Below are positions 44,324 to 53,779 of a stretch of DNA of 64,000 bases, in pieces. A program made the position numbers and the translations under genes. Source of the DNA: GCA-002726655 sp046582185 (GTDB taxonomy: Bacteria > Pseudomonadota > Gammaproteobacteria > Pseudomonadales > Azotimanducaceae). Each line of letters opens with the position of its first letter. Positions within the stretch are counted from its first letter, which is position 1. The stretch lies in NCBI GenBank assembly GCA_046582185.1, contig JAYGEX010000018.1:1-64000 (forward strand), in the 5' to 3' direction. The notes beneath the pieces are model-generated. The model had not been told where the DNA came from. It saw only the letters and a program-made list of their open reading frames with translations, and made no database searches.

Positions 44324-44659
44324 GTATTTAGTTCTTGTCCTGAAACTAAGAGCCGGTACGCGTGCGCGAGGCCAATACTCCTTTAAGTAACTGCCTGGTA
44401 ACACCAATAACAATGGGCTTGTGTATTTACTGTTCGATCATCGCGTAAGCTCCCGCTTTTATACCAGCTACAGCTACAAACCAAGCCACATCATTACACC
44501 TAATCTGAAAAATTTTGTCGATTTCCAATAACTAAATGTACAATTTTCACAATCACTCATTCCGGCAGGCAGGACCTCCCGGGAAATTCACCTTGCAAAA
44601 AAATGGATTACCCACTTAAATGTGCGGCTCATTTTCCATCAATTCAAAGCAATACAGGT
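44324..44659. promoter_or_regulatory. Divergent mlaF/yrbG intergenic region (336 bp)
   Basis: No gene is supported here. The region should hold promoters for both operons. Facing yrbG I see TTGTCG (44515-44520), 18 nt, TACAAT (44539-44544). On the mlaF side the GGACAAGAAC motif lies at 44331-44340. No terminator is needed because the genes diverge. Confidence 0.45.
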
Positions 44660-45631
44660 ATGCTCTATTATAGCGCTGCACTGCTAATCGGTTTTCTGAT
44701 TCTCTTCAAAAGTGCGGACTTATTCGTTATTAGCTCTGTTGCAAACGCAAAGAATTTCTCGATCTCTCCCATGGTTATCGGTCTCTCTGTCGTTGCCCTG
44801 GGAACATCGGCACCTGAAATTTTTGTCGCAGCTATTTCATCGCTCCAGGGCGAACCGGAAATCGCCGTGGGCAATGCCCTGGGATCAAACATTGCAAATA
44901 TAGGCATGGTGCTCGGCTTTACAGCGATGCTGGTGCCATTAAAATTCCGTGTTGATATCTTACGCAATGACTTGCCTATCCTGATTTTTGTCACTTTATG
45001 CGCCGGTGCCAGTTTAATAGACTACAAATTGGCTCTCTGGGACGGCCTGTTACTGCTTTCAGGCCTTGTACTTTTTCTTTTCCGATTGTCCGTTGAACAC
45101 CGAAAGTCTTCTCCGATGGAGATCGCAGCAGAAATATCTGAACTTGAAGATATTCCCGAAATGACGGCAACAAAAGCTTCATTAACTTTTATCTTTAGTT
45201 TGGCACTTCTGCTGTTGAGCTCAGAACTCCTGGTCTGGGCAGTCATCAGTATTGCAGAGGACATGGGCATTAGCGAGTTGGTGATCGGCCTCACGGTAGT
45301 TGCAGTTGGGACCAGTATCCCTGAACTTGTAGTCTCAGTAACAAGCGCCCTTAAGGGGCAGACAGATTTAGCCATCGGTAACATTATTGGCTCTAACATT
45401 TTCAATATTCTGGCTGTACTGTCGATTCCTGCAATCTTTGCGCCAACCGAGCTTTCACCCATGACTCTTTGGCGTGATTACGCACTGATGCTCGCCATGA
45501 CAATCACCCTTGTAGTTTTTGCTTATGGAATCCGGGGTGAGTCCTCCATTAGTCGCTTTAAAGGTTCACTTTTGTTCATGACCTGGCTAGGTTACATTAT
45601 CTATCTCTACCAAACGGCATTAGTCGACTAG
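44660..45631 (+). CDS. yrbG: Calcium/sodium antiporter family protein YrbG
   Basis: A K+-independent Na+/Ca2+ exchanger family membrane protein. 323 residues from ATG 44660. Two inverted cation-exchanger repeats show the alpha motifs GTSAPEIFV...GNALGSNIANIG and GTSIPELVV...GNIIGSNIFNIL, in about ten membrane segments. A 44603 start in frame would add a tail not seen in the family. In E. coli yrbG is followed by kdsD and kdsC; here lptC follows after 58 bp. Confidence 0.93.
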   Translation: MLYYSAALLIGFLILFKSADLFVISSVANAKNFSISPMVIGLSVVALGTSAPEIFVAAISSLQGEPEIAVGNALGSNIANIGMVLGFTAMLVPLKFRVDILRNDLPILIFVTLCAGASLIDYKLALWDGLLLLSGLVLFLFRLSVEHRKSSPMEIAAEISELEDIPEMTATKASLTFIFSLALLLLSSELLVWAVISIAEDMGISELVIGLTVVAVGTSIPELVVSVTSALKGQTDLAIGNIIGSNIFNILAVLSIPAIFAPTELSPMTLWRDYALMLAMTITLVVFAYGIRGESSISRFKGSLLFMTWLGYIIYLYQTALVD

Positions 45632-45689
45632 CCTTTCCTAGCTATTTACTGAGCGCACTACCCCATGATCAGCCGCCCCGGAGATTTTC

Positions 45690-46301
45690 TTGAATAATCG
45701 CGCAACAATTCTGGCAAGCCTAATATTGTTGCTAGCCATTGTGACGAACTTCATTCTTGAGAAAAACGACGAAGATCTGGAGATTGAGTCGATTGGCAAA
45801 AACGACCCTGATCTCTATATGCTCAATGCAACTATCACCCAGTTCAACGAGTCCGGGAATATCCAGAACGAGATAAGTGCCGACCGGTTTACTCATTTCC
45901 CATTGACCGATATGACAGCCTTAATTTCGCCGAATATGCGATTGTTCCCCAATATGAAGGGTGAACCCTGGGATATCGAAGCCAAAAAGGGACGGCTATT
46001 ATCGCAGTCCACCTATCGCGAGCAGGTAGTCGAATTGTGGGATGACGTGCTGGCAATCCAGCAAAACGCGGATGGTAGTTTTATCCATATTCAAACACAG
46101 AGCCTGACAGTTTATCCCGAGAGAGAGTTTGCCGAGACTGACCAAAAAGTTTATATCGATGACAATTCCGGCAGAACAACCGCCGCGGGAATGAAGGCAT
46201 ACTTCGATAAAGGAAAATTCGTTTTTTACTCTACGCCTCTGGAAAGGGTGCATACTATATTCTTGCCGGAGTTCAAAGGCGCTCCATCTGAAGGTTCTTA
46301 A
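45690..46301 (+). CDS. lptC: LPS export protein LptC
   Basis: Bitopic inner-membrane protein that passes LPS from LptB2FG to LptA. 203 residues from TTG 45690, preceded by GGAG with a 6-nt spacer. One N-terminal membrane helix (about 6-23), then a periplasmic beta-jellyroll of the OstA/LptC family. It precedes lptA by 69 bp. Confidence 0.93.
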   Translation: MNNRATILASLILLLAIVTNFILEKNDEDLEIESIGKNDPDLYMLNATITQFNESGNIQNEISADRFTHFPLTDMTALISPNMRLFPNMKGEPWDIEAKKGRLLSQSTYREQVVELWDDVLAIQQNADGSFIHIQTQSLTVYPEREFAETDQKVYIDDNSGRTTAAGMKAYFDKGKFVFYSTPLERVHTIFLPEFKGAPSEGS

Positions 46302-46370
46302 TCTCTGCGCCCCATTCGATGACATGCTGCTTGTGATAAAATGACAATGTATTTCAAAGGATCCAACAAA

Positions 46371-46892
46371 ATGAAGGTTACGACGGAGCAAATTCTGCTT
46401 CCCATCCTTCTAACGACACTACTATTGTCTAGTGCGAATGTTGGCGCGCTCACGGCTGACAGACTACAGCCAATTCATATTCAGGCGGACGCAGCGGTCA
46501 TCGATGATTCCAGTGGAACATCCATTTACCGCGGCAAGGTGATCATCGAACAAGGTACTCTGCTGATTAAAGCCGATGAAGTTGAGATCATATCTTCCGA
46601 CAGGGAGGTTATTCAGATCATCGCTACGACGGACAAAGATTCAAAAAAACTGGCCCACTACGAACAACTCCCGGATGACGCTGAAGATCGTGTATACGCC
46701 GATGCCCGCAAGATCACCTATCTGGTTCAGGAAGAGCGACTACATCTGTCTGGAAACGCCACGCTGAAGCAAACCGGCGACATTCTGAAAGGAGAGTTGG
46801 TCTACTACGATGTAAACCAGGGAATCATGAGCCTCAAGAGCACTGGTGAAAATGGGCGTATCAACATGACAATTAATCCAAAGGAAAATTAG
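46371..46892 (+). CDS. lptA: LPS periplasmic bridge protein LptA
   Basis: Periplasmic protein that polymerises into the LPS bridge. 173 residues from ATG 46371 (AAAGGA 9 nt upstream): a signal peptide (cleavage near GALTADR), then the OstA domain with IHIQADAAVIDDSSGTSIYRGKV (in part) and the repeated beta strands. It abuts lptB with no gap. Confidence 0.95.
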   Translation: MKVTTEQILLPILLTTLLLSSANVGALTADRLQPIHIQADAAVIDDSSGTSIYRGKVIIEQGTLLIKADEVEIISSDREVIQIIATTDKDSKKLAHYEQLPDDAEDRVYADARKITYLVQEERLHLSGNATLKQTGDILKGELVYYDVNQGIMSLKSTGENGRINMTINPKEN

Positions 46893-47630
46893 TTGTCAGA
46901 TCGCGTTCACATTTTGCGTGCCCAGAACCTGAAGAAAGCCTACCGAGGCCAGCAAGTCGTAAAGGGTGTCACCCTGTCGGTTGAGAGCGGCCAGGTCGTC
47001 GGTCTTCTTGGTCCTAATGGCGCGGGTAAAACCACCTGCTTCTATATGATCGTCGGCTCCGTACCACAGGATGAAGGCAAGATCCTGTTCGACAATATAG
47101 ACATCACGTCCATGCCCATGCACGAACGGGCGAGGGTTGGGCTCGGCTATCTGCCACAGGAAGCATCGGTCTTTCGTAAACTATCCGTTGCCGATAACAT
47201 CATGGCCATTCTCGAAACGCGCGCCGGAATGAGTCTCGAGGAACGAAAGGAAAAGCTCGAAACATTGCTCCAGGAATTTCGAATTACCCATATTCGAAAC
47301 AACATTGGCATGGCTTTAAGTGGCGGCGAACGACGCCGCGTGGAAATCGCAAGAGCACTGGCCACCGAACCTACATTTATCCTTCTGGATGAGCCCTTTG
47401 CGGGAGTAGATCCGATCTCGGTTAACGACATCAAGTCCATAATCTCGCAACTATCCGAGCGGGGAATTGGCGTTCTAATTACTGATCACAATGTGCGGGA
47501 TACGCTTGATATATGCGAAAAAGCTTACATTGTTAACGAAGGACAAATCATCGCTGAAGGCAGCACAGAGACCATCCTTTCAAATGATCAAGTAAGACGT
47601 GTCTATCTAGGTCAGGATTTCAGAATGTGA
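46893..47630 (+). CDS. lptB: LPS export ABC ATPase LptB
   Basis: ATPase of the LptB2FG LPS extractor. 245 residues from TTG 46893, directly after the lptA stop. Walker A GPNGAGKT (40-47), signature LSGGERRRVEIARA, Walker B FILLDEPFAGVDP, switch His in ITDHNVRDTL, all typical of LptB. Confidence 0.98.
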   Translation: MSDRVHILRAQNLKKAYRGQQVVKGVTLSVESGQVVGLLGPNGAGKTTCFYMIVGSVPQDEGKILFDNIDITSMPMHERARVGLGYLPQEASVFRKLSVADNIMAILETRAGMSLEERKEKLETLLQEFRITHIRNNIGMALSGGERRRVEIARALATEPTFILLDEPFAGVDPISVNDIKSIISQLSERGIGVLITDHNVRDTLDICEKAYIVNEGQIIAEGSTETILSNDQVRRVYLGQDFRM

Positions 47631-47722
47631 AATATAGCGCTCTTCTGGGCGCAACTTCCCCATTCACAGCTATTCATATTTAACAAGTTTCATTCGGCGT
47701 GATCCCTGAGTATTATGAGTTC

Positions 47723-49309
47723 ATGGTAATAAAACCTGCCTTAACTTTACGACTGGGTCAACAGCTTAGAATGACCCCACAATTGCAACAAGCCATCCGC
47801 TTGCTGCAACTGTCAACATTTGATCTACAGCAGGAAATCCAGGAAGCATTGGATTCCAATTTAATGCTGGAAGAATTAAACCCCGACGACCAGGAACCCA
47901 AGGACGGCTCAACGTCTCTTGATTCGCCGGAACCCCAAAGCGAAACGGCAGACCAGGCAGATTCCCCTGAAGTGGCGGAAATGGAAGCCTCAGATCCCAA
48001 TGAAACTAAATCGGTCGATGACGAGCCTCCACCGCTGGATCCAGAAATTGACGGAGAAGCAATCCCGGATACCAGTGAACAGGTATCGGCTGACACAATC
48101 GCAGACGACCTGCCCGTGGACAGCGTCTGGGAGGATGTCTATGAAGAATCCACTCTGCCTGCCGGAAATGCCAATCATGATGAGAATGATGAAAACTATA
48201 TAGACACGCGAAACTCCGCCAGCGAATCTGTCCAAAGCCACCTCATGGAGCAACTGAATCTACTGCATTTGACAGATTCAGATGAGCATATCGCCCTGTC
48301 ATTAATCGATGGCCTTGATCACGAGGGCGTACTCACTATCCCCCTTGAAGATGTACTCGAAGGCGCCCCTCCGGAATGGGAACTTGAACTGGATGAAGTC
48401 GTAGCAGTTCTCCATCTCATTCAACATCTTGACCCAATTGGGATTGCTGCCCGTGACTTAAGGGAGTGCCTGCTCATTCAGCTTAAGGCTTTGCCAGCTG
48501 AAACACCCTATCGCAAAGAATCAATCGTTGTAGTTGATCAATATCTTAATTTTCTGGCAAGCAGGGACTACGCACATATTTCCAGAAAGACACGTCTGAA
48601 GGAAGATGACTTAAAGGCAGTCATCGATCTCATTCGTACGCTTAATCCTCGTCCAGGGGACAACATCGCTACCAGCAGCACTGAGTATGTTGATCCAGAT
48701 GTCATTGTCACCAAGAAAAATGGCAGATGGACGGTGGAATTAAACCCAAAGTCAGCGCCGCGCATCAGAGTCAACACAGAATATTCATCACTCATCAAGC
48801 GAGCTGATTCCAGCAGCGACAATACCTACCTGAAGAATCAACTGCAGGAAGCGCGCTGGTTTATAAAAAGTCTGCAGCAACGAAACGACACTTTGTTAAG
48901 AGTTTCAACCAAAATTGTCGAATTCCAACGTGGCTTTCTTGAATACGGCGATCAGGCGATGAAACCACTCGTTCTTCATGACATTGCCAACGCAGTAGAC
49001 CTTCACGAATCGACCATCTCTCGCGTCACAACCCAAAAGTATATGCATACGCCGGCAGGTGTGTTTGAGCTGAAGTACTTTTTCTCGAGCCATGTTAGTA
49101 CTCATGCTGGAGGAGAGGTTTCATCTACTGCCATTCGCGCCCTGATAAAAAAACTTGTCGCCGAGGAAAATACCAGGAAGCCGTTGAGCGACAGTAAAAT
49201 CGCAAAGCTATTGGAAGAACAAGATATTAATGTTGCTCGCAGAACAATCGCGAAGTATCGCGAAATACTGATGATTCCGCCTTCGAATGAACGTAAGCAA
49301 CTTGTATGA
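47723..49309 (+). CDS. rpoN: RNA polymerase sigma-54 factor RpoN
   Basis: Alternative sigma factor for -24/-12 promoters, requiring enhancer-binding activators. 528 residues from ATG 47723: Gln/Leu-rich region I (LRLGQQLRMTPQLQQAIRLL), an acidic region II (about 50-150) clearly longer than in E. coli (477 residues in total), core-binding and HTH domains, and the RpoN box ARRTIAKYRE (505-514). It should serve the pilA promoter at 2395. Followed by hpf, ptsN, rapZ, ptsO as in E. coli. Confidence 0.98.
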   Translation: MVIKPALTLRLGQQLRMTPQLQQAIRLLQLSTFDLQQEIQEALDSNLMLEELNPDDQEPKDGSTSLDSPEPQSETADQADSPEVAEMEASDPNETKSVDDEPPPLDPEIDGEAIPDTSEQVSADTIADDLPVDSVWEDVYEESTLPAGNANHDENDENYIDTRNSASESVQSHLMEQLNLLHLTDSDEHIALSLIDGLDHEGVLTIPLEDVLEGAPPEWELELDEVVAVLHLIQHLDPIGIAARDLRECLLIQLKALPAETPYRKESIVVVDQYLNFLASRDYAHISRKTRLKEDDLKAVIDLIRTLNPRPGDNIATSSTEYVDPDVIVTKKNGRWTVELNPKSAPRIRVNTEYSSLIKRADSSSDNTYLKNQLQEARWFIKSLQQRNDTLLRVSTKIVEFQRGFLEYGDQAMKPLVLHDIANAVDLHESTISRVTTQKYMHTPAGVFELKYFFSSHVSTHAGGEVSSTAIRALIKKLVAEENTRKPLSDSKIAKLLEEQDINVARRTIAKYREILMIPPSNERKQLV

Positions 49310-49464
49310 CCAACTCAAACCCTTATAAAACAAACACAAACTCTTATTAACAAACATAAACAATGGAGGATAAATCGGGGATACCACCTATCAATTCAAT
49401 AGAACGAATTGACTTGATGTCAGTCAAAATTAAAGTGCGACAGATGAGATAGTCTAACCAGATA

Positions 49465-49484
49465 GCAGTGATTCCGATCACTGC
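49465..49484 (+). promoter_or_regulatory. Perfect 8-bp hairpin in the rpoN-hpf spacer
   Basis: GCAGTGAT, loop TCCG, ATCACTGC, ending 46 nt before the hpf ATG. No T-run follows, so it is more likely an mRNA processing or leader structure, or an operator palindrome, than a terminator. Confidence 0.5.
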
Positions 49485-49530
49485 CACATTAATACTCAGC
49501 TTTAACGGAATGTATTTAAGGAGAAAATAT

Positions 49531-49845
49531 ATGCAAGTAAACGTTAGTGGTCACCATATCGAAGTTACTGATGCTCTCAAATCTTATGTAACAACAAAGA
49601 TAAATCGTCTGGAGAGGCATTTTGACCGAATTACTAACATCAACGTTATTCTGAGCGTAGAGAAGCAGCGGCAAAAGGCAGAGTCGACAATCAGGGTGAG
49701 TGGAGGTGAAATCTTTGCAGATGCCGAGGCAGACGATTTGTATGCAGCCATTGACTCCATGACCGATAAACTAGACCGACAATTAATCAAGAAAAAAGAA
49801 AAAATTGCAGACCGTAATCATCGAGCAGCAAACAGGCAACTTTAG
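49531..49845 (+). CDS. hpf: Ribosome hibernation promoting factor (short HPF)
   Basis: Binds the 30S decoding channel and promotes 100S ribosome dimers in stationary phase. 104 residues from ATG 49531, preceded by AAGGAG with 7-nt spacing. Begins MQVNVSGHHIEVTDAL and has the basic-tail RNHRAANRQL typical of short HPF. Lies between rpoN and ptsN as in E. coli. Confidence 0.96.
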   Translation: MQVNVSGHHIEVTDALKSYVTTKINRLERHFDRITNINVILSVEKQRQKAESTIRVSGGEIFADAEADDLYAAIDSMTDKLDRQLIKKKEKIADRNHRAANRQL

Positions 49846-49860
49846 GAAATTAATTATAGA

Positions 49861-49897
49861 GGGAGCTTCACTAGCCCTGTTATTAGGTAAAGCTCCC
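49861..49897 (+). terminator. Inverted repeat after hpf
   Basis: GGGAGCTT (49861-49868) and AAGCTCCC (49890-49897) form a perfect 8-bp stem around a 21-nt loop, 15 nt after the hpf stop. No T-run follows; instead CTATAAT (a -10-like hexamer) comes next, so a new transcript for ptsN may start here. Terminator function is uncertain. Confidence 0.35.
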
Positions 49898-49938
49898 TTG
49901 CTATAATGGGAAAATCGGTTGTTATCTCCCATTGTTCA

Positions 49939-50400
49939 ATGAACATAGAATCTATCCTGGCGGCCAATCGCACCTTTTGTCATATTGCAGCCGGAAGCAA
50001 AAAGAAAGCCATAGAAAGAGCTGCAACTCTCATCGCAGGATCAGCGCCGTCACTTGATGCCGACGAAATCTACACAAACCTAATCGCCAGAGAGAAACTC
50101 GGCCCTACCGCACTGGGCAATGGCATTGCTCTACCACACTGCCGCCTTGCAGGGTGTACAGACATCATTGCCGCATTGTTTACCATGGAGACCGCGATCG
50201 AATTTGGCGCAATGGATGATCTACCCATCGACATTATGTTTGTGCTACTGGTGCCAGAACAGGAAGTTGACCATCACTTAAAAGCCATGGCCATGCTTGC
50301 AAGTAAGCTCGATTCCGAAGACTACAGGAAGGGTTTGATCACCGCTAAAAACAACCAGATGTTATTTGAGCGCGCCATTCGGGACGTTGCGAACAACTAG
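49939..50400 (+). CDS. ptsN: Nitrogen-PTS enzyme IIA (EIIA-Ntr)
   Basis: Phosphoryl-accepting regulator of the nitrogen PTS, linked to potassium and sigma-54 control. 153 residues from ATG 49939; an in-frame ATG at 49906 is possible but would overlap a likely promoter. The phosphorylated histidine is His67 in the GNGIALPHCR motif. NPr, its phosphodonor, is encoded at 51436. Confidence 0.94.
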   Translation: MNIESILAANRTFCHIAAGSKKKAIERAATLIAGSAPSLDADEIYTNLIAREKLGPTALGNGIALPHCRLAGCTDIIAALFTMETAIEFGAMDDLPIDIMFVLLVPEQEVDHHLKAMAMLASKLDSEDYRKGLITAKNNQMLFERAIRDVANN

Positions 50401-50540
50401 CTCTGACGGTGAAGCGAATGCTGCAGCGCGCAGATTAGTCCCTCTCCGGCAAGTACATGAATTGAACAGAAAGCGCAGAACCAATAGTACAATCAAGATA
50501 ATCAGTATTACTCGCTACTCTGTTAACAAGCAGGTCTAAC

Positions 50541-51422
50541 ATGATTTCTCTCATTATCATCAGCGGCAGGTCGGGATCCGGCAAAAGTACTGCACTCCAT
50601 GTACTGGAAGACATGGGTTACTACTGCATCGATAATCTGCCCGTTACCTTGCTCAAACCTCTTATGCAGCGATTGACCGATAATCAATCCATTCATCAGG
50701 TCGCGGTCAGTATTGACGCCCGAAACATAGCGGAAGACCTGGTTGAATTCCCTCAGGTCGTCCAGGAATTTGACCCCGAAACGGTGAGCACAAAGATCGT
50801 TTATCTGGATTCTGCAGGCCCTTCACTGGTCAACAGGTTTAGTGAGACCCGGCGAAAGCACCCCTTAAGCGATAGTAGTCGTGACCTCCAGGAGGCCCTG
50901 AAATTTGAACGTGAATTGCTGGCCCCTATTTCCAGCATGGCAGATCTTACGGTCGACACAACAAATTTGACCATCCATGAGCTGCGGGATCTTATTAAAT
51001 CCCGGGTTGCCCTGGACAGTCACGAATTCGCATTATTGTTTCAGTCCTTCGCATACAAGAAGGGTGTCCCCGTTGATGTTGATCTGGTCTTCGATGTCAG
51101 GTGTCTGCCAAACCCATATTGGAAGCCAGCCCTGCGGACTCTCACCGGCCTTGATTTACCCGTTCAGACCTTTCTCGATGAGCAGGAAGAGTTCCGCGAA
51201 ATGTTTGCCGACCTAAAAAAATACCTTGAGACCTGGCTGCCAAAATTTGAGGCAAACAACAGGAGTTACATGACAGTCGCGATTGGTTGTACCGGTGGTC
51301 AGCACAGGTCGGTCTATCTCAGTGAAAAATTGTTCTCACATTTCTCTCCAAGATGGGAGAATGTCCAGATCAGGCATCGGGAATTGAACAGGATTCAAGC
51401 GGCGCGAGAGCTGACGCAATAA
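50541..51422 (+). CDS. rapZ: RNase adaptor protein RapZ
   Basis: P-loop protein that in E. coli senses glucosamine-6-phosphate and directs GlmZ sRNA to RNase E. 293 residues: Walker A GRSGSGKS (9-16), the GYYCIDNLPVTLL motif, DVRCLPNPYW, and the C-terminal VAIGCTGGQHRSVYLSE domain. Lies between ptsN and ptsO. Confidence 0.97.
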   Translation: MISLIIISGRSGSGKSTALHVLEDMGYYCIDNLPVTLLKPLMQRLTDNQSIHQVAVSIDARNIAEDLVEFPQVVQEFDPETVSTKIVYLDSAGPSLVNRFSETRRKHPLSDSSRDLQEALKFERELLAPISSMADLTVDTTNLTIHELRDLIKSRVALDSHEFALLFQSFAYKKGVPVDVDLVFDVRCLPNPYWKPALRTLTGLDLPVQTFLDEQEEFREMFADLKKYLETWLPKFEANNRSYMTVAIGCTGGQHRSVYLSEKLFSHFSPRWENVQIRHRELNRIQAARELTQ

Positions 51423-51435
51423 TAAGACTAATAAT

Positions 51436-51705
51436 GTGATCAACAAAAAACTGACAATTCAGAACAAACTTGGATTACACGCAAGATCGGCATCTGCCTT
51501 TGTGCGAACTGTGTCCGCCTTTGCCTCTTCTGTAACAGTTAGCAATGAATATGCTACCGCCAACGGCAAGAGCATTATGTCCATGATGATGCTGCAAGCC
51601 GGGATCGGAACAGATATAGACCTCATCGTAGAGGGCATTGACGAACAGGACGCATTCGATGCCATCGAGGCTTTGATAAACAGCAAATTCGGTGAAAGTG
51701 AGTAA
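51436..51705 (+). CDS. ptsO: Nitrogen-PTS phosphocarrier NPr (HPr family)
   Basis: HPr-like carrier that passes phosphate to EIIA-Ntr. 89 residues from GTG 51436: active-site His15 in KLGLHARSASAF and the Ser-region GKSIMSMMML. Its position after rapZ identifies it as the nitrogen branch rather than sugar HPr. Confidence 0.95.
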   Translation: MINKKLTIQNKLGLHARSASAFVRTVSAFASSVTVSNEYATANGKSIMSMMMLQAGIGTDIDLIVEGIDEQDAFDAIEALINSKFGESE

Positions 51706-51716
51706 AGCAAACCTGG

Positions 51717-53075
51717 ATGCCTAAAAGAACAGACCAAGATTCGATTTCCCCCACCCAAGGTCTTCAGGAAATTCTCGAGTCGGGCGGCTATAGCGAAATC
51801 CAGAGCTTGATGAAGATTCTTAAACCCGTCGATGTTGCTCACCTCCTGGCCGCGTCTCCGTCAACTGAACGGAGCATCATTTGGAATTTCTTCAATGACG
51901 AGTTACAGAGTGAAATCATCGCCCATGTGGATGAGGAAATTGTCACAGATCTCCTGCGAGACAAATCTGCCGAAGAGATAGTCAACGTATTGGAAAATGT
52001 TGGAGCGGACGATGACCTGACCGACATCCTGCAGCATCTACCTGACGCACTAACATATCAAGTACTGCAGTCCATGGATGCAACGGACAGGGCCAGAGTC
52101 GAGAATCTTCTGTCATTTCCCGAGGATACTGCTGGCGGGTTAATGGCGACGGACATCATTTCAGTTCGCGCAAAGGTGACAGCGGACGTTGTCCTTCGAT
52201 ACCTGAGGCGGCACAGTGAACTTCCACCAACAACTGACAATATCTTTGTGGTGAATTCACGGGAGGTATATATTGGCATATTGCCCATCACAACACTTCT
52301 GGTATCCGACCCGGGCTTGACTGTTCGCGAGATAATGAACCAAGAAGTTGAGCCCATTCCTGCGCTTATGCCAGAGAATGAAGTTGCGGATATTTTCAAA
52401 CGCTATGACCTTGTTTCAGCACCGGTGATAGATATAGAAGGCAAATTAATCGGCCGTATAACCATTGACGACGTTGTCGATGTCATCGTTGATGAAGCAG
52501 ATCATTCTATTCTGGGAATGGCTGGCCTAACGGAGGATGACGATGCCTTTGCGCCAATTCTTAAAACCGCCCGCAGTCGTGCATTCTGGTTAGGTGCGAA
52601 CCTTATTACCGCATTCATTGCGTCCGCAGTCATCCATATTTTTGAGGAAACGATCGTCAAAGTTGTTGCCCTTGCGGTTCTTATGCCCATTGTCGCAAGC
52701 ATGGGCGGCGTCGCCGGTAGTCAGACGCTCACATTAATAATCCGTAAAATGGCCCAGGGCGATCTGCTGGAAAGTAATCAGCGATGGTTGTTAAATCGGG
52801 AAATTGCCGTCGGTGCACTGAATGGCGTCTTCTGGGCTTTGGTTGTAGCAGTAGTGGCAGCGGTGATTTTTCAGGACGTTCTACTGGGCGGAATTATCGC
52901 CGTAGCGCTTGCAATCAATCTTATTGTGGCAGCATTTGCTGGCGCCTTGCTGCCTGGCGCATTAAAATCACTGGGTATTGATCCTGCAATAGCCGGAACT
53001 GTTGTACTCACGACAATAACAGACGTGGTTGGTTTTATGTCCTTCCTTGGACTTGCTTCAATCTTTTACAGATAG
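51717..53075 (+). CDS. mgtE: Magnesium transporter MgtE
   Basis: Mg2+ channel/transporter. 452 residues: N-terminal helical domain of repeated HP-like helices (about 10-130), two CBS domains (about 135-255) that sense Mg2+, then five membrane segments with the family signature LMPIVASMGGVAGSQTLTL. It lies 11 bp after ptsO, so it is likely co-transcribed. Confidence 0.96.
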   Translation: MPKRTDQDSISPTQGLQEILESGGYSEIQSLMKILKPVDVAHLLAASPSTERSIIWNFFNDELQSEIIAHVDEEIVTDLLRDKSAEEIVNVLENVGADDDLTDILQHLPDALTYQVLQSMDATDRARVENLLSFPEDTAGGLMATDIISVRAKVTADVVLRYLRRHSELPPTTDNIFVVNSREVYIGILPITTLLVSDPGLTVREIMNQEVEPIPALMPENEVADIFKRYDLVSAPVIDIEGKLIGRITIDDVVDVIVDEADHSILGMAGLTEDDDAFAPILKTARSRAFWLGANLITAFIASAVIHIFEETIVKVVALAVLMPIVASMGGVAGSQTLTLIIRKMAQGDLLESNQRWLLNREIAVGALNGVFWALVVAVVAAVIFQDVLLGGIIAVALAINLIVAAFAGALLPGALKSLGIDPAIAGTVVLTTITDVVGFMSFLGLASIFYR

Positions 53076-53226
53076 CAGGCTAGCTTCTGGTCGGGAAGCA
53101 CGGAATGTGAAATCAAGGCGCAGAACCATGTTTTTATCAGCCAGACAGACCATTACCCACGAAGGAATATCGGACTCTCGCTCAAATACCGATAGATTCA
53201 CAAACTGACAGGCAGCAACTAAACTA

Positions 53227-53778
53227 ATGACAGACCAAGAAGAACTGGAAGACGAGCAACCAAGCAAGTCCCAACGAAAACGGGAAATGCATGAGCTGCG
53301 GGATCTAGGTGAAAAGCTCGTCAACTTGAGCGACGACCAGATATCACCAATCATGCAGCCTAAAATTTTGTTCGCGATACAAGAATGCAGAAGGATTAAA
53401 AAAGGCAATGCGAAGAAGCGGCAAATTTCCTATATCGGGAAACTTCTCCGCGACATTGACGTAGATGAAATCAAGCAACTTATAGACCGCTATGATGCCA
53501 GTAGCAAGTCACACCTTCGTCAGTTTCACCAACTGGAATTATGGCGGGAGCGGCTGATCAATGGTGATTTTACAGCACTGGATGAAATTAGCGCAGAATT
53601 CCCTGATCTGGATCGCCAGGCCATCAAGCAACTTATTCGAAAGGCCAGCAAAGAACGCGAGGACCAATTGAAACAGGAAAACTCTGCGGCACCTATCCAT
53701 TTTCGAAAATTGTTCAAGTTCCTCAAAGCCTTACTGGATTCAAAGGCGGTCCTCGGCGCGGAAACCCGGGAACATTAA
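53227..53778 (+). CDS. darP: Ribosome-associated assembly factor DarP (YjgA)
   Basis: Factor associated with late 50S assembly in E. coli. 183 residues, highly charged and helical: SKSQRKREMHELRDLGEKLV, then CRRIKKGNAKKRQISYIGKLLR, both typical of the DUF615 family. In E. coli yjgA is adjacent to pmbA; here the neighbours are mgtE and, 1 bp away and convergent, the nitrilase-family gene. Confidence 0.94.
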   Translation: MTDQEELEDEQPSKSQRKREMHELRDLGEKLVNLSDDQISPIMQPKILFAIQECRRIKKGNAKKRQISYIGKLLRDIDVDEIKQLIDRYDASSKSHLRQFHQLELWRERLINGDFTALDEISAEFPDLDRQAIKQLIRKASKEREDQLKQENSAAPIHFRKLFKFLKALLDSKAVLGAETREH

Positions 53779-53779
53779 G

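Noticed and set aside
49321..49365. A-rich imperfect repeat after rpoN (CTTATWAAACAAACA units)
   Set aside because: Low-complexity, only two imperfect units, no positional logic; not distinguishable from composition.
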